Origin: an uncultured Anaerolineales bacterium
Lineage (GTDB): Bacteria; Chloroflexota; Anaerolineae; Anaerolineales; Villigracilaceae
Reading direction: 5' to 3'
Length of the DNA: 36,463 nucleotides
Assembly (NCBI GenBank): GCA_937928015.1
Contig: CALFXA010000020.1
Coordinates: forward strand, 1 to 36,463
The notes below the pieces were generated by a model that saw only the letters and a list, made by a program, of their open reading frames with translations, had not been told where the DNA came from and did not search any database. The position numbers and the translations under genes are program-made. This document shows, in pieces, positions 32,863-36,463 of this stretch (positions are counted from its first letter, which is position 1; every line of letters starts with the position of its first letter).

Positions 32863-33203
32863 CGTCACCTATCTCTTTCAAATACATCAATGAATTTCTC
32901 GCAGAAGATAAAAACCGGTTATTGAATTAATCCACTAAATTTACAGAACCCCAAGAAGGGATATGCTCATAGTGAATATTTCTGGCCACTGCTAACAAAT
33001 ATTGGCAGACATTGGATTTAGTCGGCATATTAGAATTGTGCATATTAAATCTCCATCGTCCACGCCATTGATAATTATTCAGCAGACCGGCTGACTACCT
33101 CACGAGCGCATTACTCAATCTATAAAAATGTTAAAATCCCAGCATCTGTTGATGAGCGAAAATCAAATGTATGTCAATTTTCATCGAATTAAACAACGCC
33201 AGT
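32863..33203. other. Intergenic stretch with little coding content
   Basis: 341 bp between the YfhO-like and WbsX-like genes, mostly AT-rich. Apart from the 38-codon frame at 32927-33043, I see no gene, strong hairpin or tandem repeat. Nothing clearly resembles a promoter for the YfhO-like gene. Confidence 0.5.
32927..33043 (-). pseudogene. Short frame, possible 3' remnant of a lost gene
   Basis: 38 codons on the minus strand from an ATG with GGAG 7 nt upstream. The frame stays open about 17 codons further upstream in protein-like sequence (NNYQWRGRWRFN) before a TAG. The piece VCQYLLAVARNIHYEHIPSW does not match a family I know. It may be the tail of a deleted gene or a tiny real gene. Confidence 0.28.
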
Positions 33204-34511
33204 CTATCGCGTTTCTTCAAGCGCCTCGCGCGTGGCGCGCAGGAAGGCATATCCATAACGGCGATCAGGTTCAAGGTAGGCGCTTTCGCCCCATTCGTTC
33301 CAGGCATTGATAAATGCGAAAGGCCGGTCAAGTTCCCGGTTGGCGCGCGCCTCACGCAAGACATCCATCAGCCATTCCTTGTATAAGGTTGGCGTAGCGC
33401 CATGATAGATCATGGCAGTATTGTTACGGCGCGGTGTATTATCCCACATCGGCATGACAGCGCGATACAGCTTGGGTGCCTGGAATTTGAAATATTTTTT
33501 GTTCTTCACCAGATCTGCATAATCCATCACCAGACCATTGAAATCATCGCGGACAAAATTCAGGTCAGCAGTGATGTTGTTACAGTGACGGAATACAGTT
33601 CCAGGGTGGAACTCACTTTGGGCATCGAAGCCAAGAGCCAGCAAGTCGCCGTCGAATGTGTTCTCCTTGACCGCAACAATATACGGGTTGCCCAAACCCT
33701 CACTCTGACAATATTCGCGCCAATGGGCCAACACTTTAGGTGGATCGGGCACGAAGGATGGCCGATAGATTATCAACAACGGGCGACCATCCACGCGGAT
33801 ATAACGTTTGTCCTGCATGTAAGGATTGACACTTTCGATGAAGGCCTGATAACTCTCCACCGACTCGTTTTGGTACATGATGACCTCGCCGCTGCTCCCG
33901 TCAAAGCGGCGGGTCCATGACTCGTTAGCCCAGCACAGGCAGAAGGGATGATCGATCTGTGGATTGTTCAAAAACAAGTCGAGGGGTTTATCGAGCAGGC
34001 GGCGGCCATCGAACCAGTAGAAATAATAGGCAAACCCATATACGCCATGGGCTTTTGCCAACTCGGTCTGACGGACAATATTTTCCACAATACGAAGATC
34101 ATACTGACCCAGTTCAGCGGGCAGACGCGGCTGATAGTGTCCCACATATTGCGGCACCGCGCGGGAAACATTGTGCCATTCTGTGACACCCTTGCCCCAC
34201 CACTCGTCGTTCTCAACAGTGGGGTGAAATTGCGGCAGGTAATATGCCAGAATCATTGGGTCATCAGGTTGACGCACATATTCGTCAGGAGCAAGCTCAA
34301 CATACTCATTTGAATTTTCGGGAATTGACAACACCTGGCGTGCATATTGCTCCAAAATATCGGGTTGCAAATGTTTTGGCACAGTTGGCACGACAGGCTC
34401 ACTGGAGCGCGGAAAAAGACGATGGCGTACGGATGCCAGGTGGCGCTTGACTCCCTCAGGGACAGGCAGATGCCAGAAGAGATTAACCAGATATGAATAT
34501 ATTTTTTTCAT
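33204..34511 (-). CDS. WbsX-like / GH99-like polysaccharide biosynthesis protein
   Basis: 435 residues, a family common in O-antigen and capsule clusters and related to GH99 TIM-barrel enzymes. It shows the typical start of the domain MILAYYLPQFHPTVENDEWW, then TEWHNVSRAVPQYVGHYQPR, GVYGFAYYFYWFDGRRLLDKP, FCLCWANESWTRRFDG and the C-terminal FAFINAWNEWGESAYLEPD. An N-terminal extension of ~70 residues begins MKKIYSYLVNLFWHLPVP. Its exact reaction is not established in most members; it may cleave or transfer mannose-type sugars. The start overlaps the stop of the upstream glycosyltransferase gene by one base (TAATG), so the two are coupled. Confidence 0.88.
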   Translation of the reverse strand: MKKIYSYLVNLFWHLPVPEGVKRHLASVRHRLFPRSSEPVVPTVPKHLQPDILEQYARQVLSIPENSNEYVELAPDEYVRQPDDPMILAYYLPQFHPTVENDEWWGKGVTEWHNVSRAVPQYVGHYQPRLPAELGQYDLRIVENIVRQTELAKAHGVYGFAYYFYWFDGRRLLDKPLDLFLNNPQIDHPFCLCWANESWTRRFDGSSGEVIMYQNESVESYQAFIESVNPYMQDKRYIRVDGRPLLIIYRPSFVPDPPKVLAHWREYCQSEGLGNPYIVAVKENTFDGDLLALGFDAQSEFHPGTVFRHCNNITADLNFVRDDFNGLVMDYADLVKNKKYFKFQAPKLYRAVMPMWDNTPRRNNTAMIYHGATPTLYKEWLMDVLREARANRELDRPFAFINAWNEWGESAYLEPDRRYGYAFLRATREALEETR

Positions 34512-36416
34512 TACTTAATTCCCGCCAGGCGCAAAATCTCATTGGTCTTTTCGTACCAGGAATTCTCCTCGGCCTCTCTGTCTAGAATACCTAGATAGGT
34601 CTCGTTGGTTGCAAGGTCTACTGCGCGCCTCAATTGCGTCATAAACTCCTCATGGGTCTCTGCGATCAGGCAGGATTGGTATTTCTTACATTCTCGCAGG
34701 TCGGTGCTAACAATCGGTTTACGGGCGGCCATGTACTCAAAAATCTTGACGGGTGAGACCGCCTGGGTAAGATCTGTCTTGCGGAAGGGCAGGATGGCCA
34801 CGTCATACCAAACCGCATAGGTGTTTAGCTCAAAATATGACTTACTCCCAAGGAAATGAACGCGCGGATGTTCCTTCAGACCGCTCTTGGGAAGCTCGTC
34901 ATCATGCTCATGGCCAATCAGCACCAGTTCGTAATTGCCCTCATCAGCAATCCGTCGCAACAGGTCATAGTCGGTCCATTTTGCCAATGCGCCATGATAC
35001 CCTACAACTGTGCGCCCCGTCAGGGCAGGTTTGAGGTCTTCAGGCGGATTACCCTTTGCAATACGCCAATGATCCACATCCACACCGTTGGTGCTCAGGA
35101 TACAATTCCGGGTACGATAACCCTCAACTTCCTCGAATAGCTGATCTGATGTCGCTGCTACGATCACACGCTCATCCTTGAGAATGGCTTCGTGACGGCG
35201 GTACACCGAATCTGGGACATTGCCCGTGATCTCGGGGCTGATTTTATCAATATATTCGTACACAACCTTGAATCCGAGTTGCAAAAAATTCTGCACATCT
35301 TCTGCAGTAGTAACCAAATCAATGGACTGAATGCGAAGGATGACAATTTGATCTTTGGTGCGTTTTTCAAGGGCAGCCAGCACCCGCTGGGTAACAGTAT
35401 CGTCTGTGGCCTTGAAAACAAAAAGGTTCTTCTTTACTTCCTGATAAACGAAGATATTCTTGTCTACTGTAGGATGCCCGCCATACAAGGCGAATCCACC
35501 CATCTTGGCTACTTGCAAAGAGGCATGTTGAAATCGCTGGAATAACAATGTGTTCCAACCCATCGGCACGTGGAAAATATCGAAGAAACTTTTGTGTCTG
35601 GCAATCTTTCGTTCCAGTTCACGCAGATCATGCTCATACTGATCCTTGTGCAAGAACTTCTTGACTGGATAAGCCAAGCGGATATAGATGATGGAAAATC
35701 CACGCAATCCTGCCTTGAAGATGCCGTGCCGATGAACGGCCTCGCGGATACGTCCAATGATTTCGCGCGGTCTGCGATATAGCCACTTGACCATCCGCTC
35801 GAAGATGCCGCCAGGGGGAAACAGAACCACACGTAGTCTGCGTAACAGCAGCGATACTTTGTACACACGGCTGCTTATAATTTCGTCTTTCAATTGGCGC
35901 TCATAGGCCACCTGCCAGGTCAGGTAATCGATGGAGTGTTTATCCACGGCAGCTTGCTCGGTCATGGCCGCAACCTGCGCCGACAGGTCAGCGATGTGCC
36001 CGTTCAAACCAACAATCTGCCCGTTCAAACCAGCGATGTGCCCGTTCAAGCCAGCAATATGCGCATCCAATTCTTCATTATGTTTATCTCTGCCTACCAG
36101 GTTGAAGGTCTGCTGGACCAGTAACTCACGCAAGCTGACCTCGCTCACAGCAGTTTTCTGATGGACAATCTCCCCATCCAGCAACTTCAATACCAGGTTG
36201 GTATTCTCGTGCACCTGCTGTCGAATGCGCTCAACATGCTCAATCAGGGCAGCCTGAATCACATTACAGCGTGTCCAGGCAGTTTCTAGCGTGGAAGCAA
36301 GTCCGTTCACATCCATGTCTTGCAGGTCCTGCACATATTCAGACATCCCCAACATGCGCATGAAGTTGTGAACTTTGGGATCATAAGCCAGCGCCACAGC
36401 GGGGATTCCCGCACCG
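34511..36416 (-). CDS. Fusion: CsaB-like pyruvyltransferase end, coiled coil, GT4-like glycosyltransferase (5' end missing)
   Basis: About 635 native residues; the start is lost at the contig end. The first six codons of the open frame that continues to 36433 come mostly from adapter sequence. The first ~75 native residues (GIPAVALAYDPKV...LGM...VHENTNLVLKLLDG) resemble the C-terminus of CsaB-type polysaccharide pyruvyl transferases. A heptad region follows (about 110-150, HIAGLNG units), then a basic linker and a GT-B-type glycosyltransferase with ILSTNGVDVDHW, VVGYHGALAKWTDYDL and the donor-site motif SPVKIFEYMAARKPIVSTDL. Its role is probably in surface polysaccharide assembly. If the pyruvyltransferase part is real it would modify the anchor polymer that SLH domains bind. 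The missing 5' end prevents certainty on that domain. Confidence 0.78.
35991..36072 (-). repeat. 21-bp in-frame repeats encoding HIAGLNG heptads
   Basis: About four near-identical 21-bp units (core gcccgttcaa) encode a row of HIAGLNG-like heptads in the coiled-coil linker of the glycosyltransferase fusion. Because the unit is a multiple of three, gain or loss would change linker length without a frameshift. Confidence 0.8.
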
Positions 36417-36463
36417 AGATCGGAAGAGCACACGTCTGAACTCCAGTCACGAGTGGATATCTC
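36417..36463. other. Illumina TruSeq adapter contamination at contig end
   Basis: Bases 36417-36450 read AGATCGGAAGAGC followed by ACACGTCTGAACTCCAGTCAC, the standard TruSeq read-1 adapter. Next comes an 8-nt index-like GAGTGGAT and the constant ATCTC. This is library sequence, not genome. On the minus strand it yields the false protein start MCSSDL. Confidence 0.98.

Noticed and set aside
36417..36433. Apparent GTG start and N-terminus MCSSDL of the 34511 gene
   Set aside because: These bases are sequencing adapter; the real start lies beyond the contig.

Overview
The window looks like part of a bacterial draft contig, most likely from the Chloroflexota (Anaerolineae-like). This is inferred from protein style only: secreted CSLREA and choice-of-anchor Q beta-helix proteins with Cys-containing SLH-like repeats, large HTH-STAND-TPR regulators, and several genes whose -10 box sits 6-7 nt before the start codon. 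Nothing here fixes the taxonomy. The right end (36417-36463) is Illumina adapter sequence, not genome.

Layout. (1) 1-3228: phosphate uptake genes pstS-pstC-pstA on the minus strand (pstA cut by the window edge), with pstB divergent on the plus strand. (2) 3244-5126: an AT-rich insert carrying two unfamiliar membrane-protein genes, bounded by imperfect direct repeats of about 77 bp. The right repeat is the 3' end and terminator of the next gene. (3) 5096-25077: a surface-protein region. Six secreted proteins (7828, 9925, 13546, 18492, 20835, 23092) each end in three SLH-like repeats with a conserved Cys pair. Four are beta-helix proteins, one is a 14-repeat propeller-like protein and one is a zinc metalloprotease. 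Two paralogous HTH-STAND-TPR regulators (5096-7723 and 15699-18164) are each transcribed divergently from one of these genes or gene runs. (4) 25138-36416: a minus-strand polysaccharide/glycan cluster. It has a DegT-type sugar aminotransferase, a bifunctional acetyltransferase-ketoisomerase (WxcM type), a GT2 polyprenyl-phosphate sugar transferase, a GtrII-like and a YfhO-like membrane protein, a WbsX/GH99-like protein, and a truncated fusion of a CsaB-like pyruvyltransferase end with a coiled coil and a glycosyltransferase.

How they may fit together (inference). SLH domains classically bind pyruvylated cell-wall polysaccharide, and CsaB-type enzymes add the pyruvate. 3-acetamido-3,6-dideoxyhexose genes of the kind seen here also build S-layer glycans in some Gram-positive bacteria. 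The window can therefore be read as one surface-layer locus: anchored proteins, a candidate anchor-modifying enzyme, glycan genes and two dedicated regulators. The pst genes are probably unrelated neighbours. All starts, promoters and hairpins were assigned by reading the sequence; no database search was possible.
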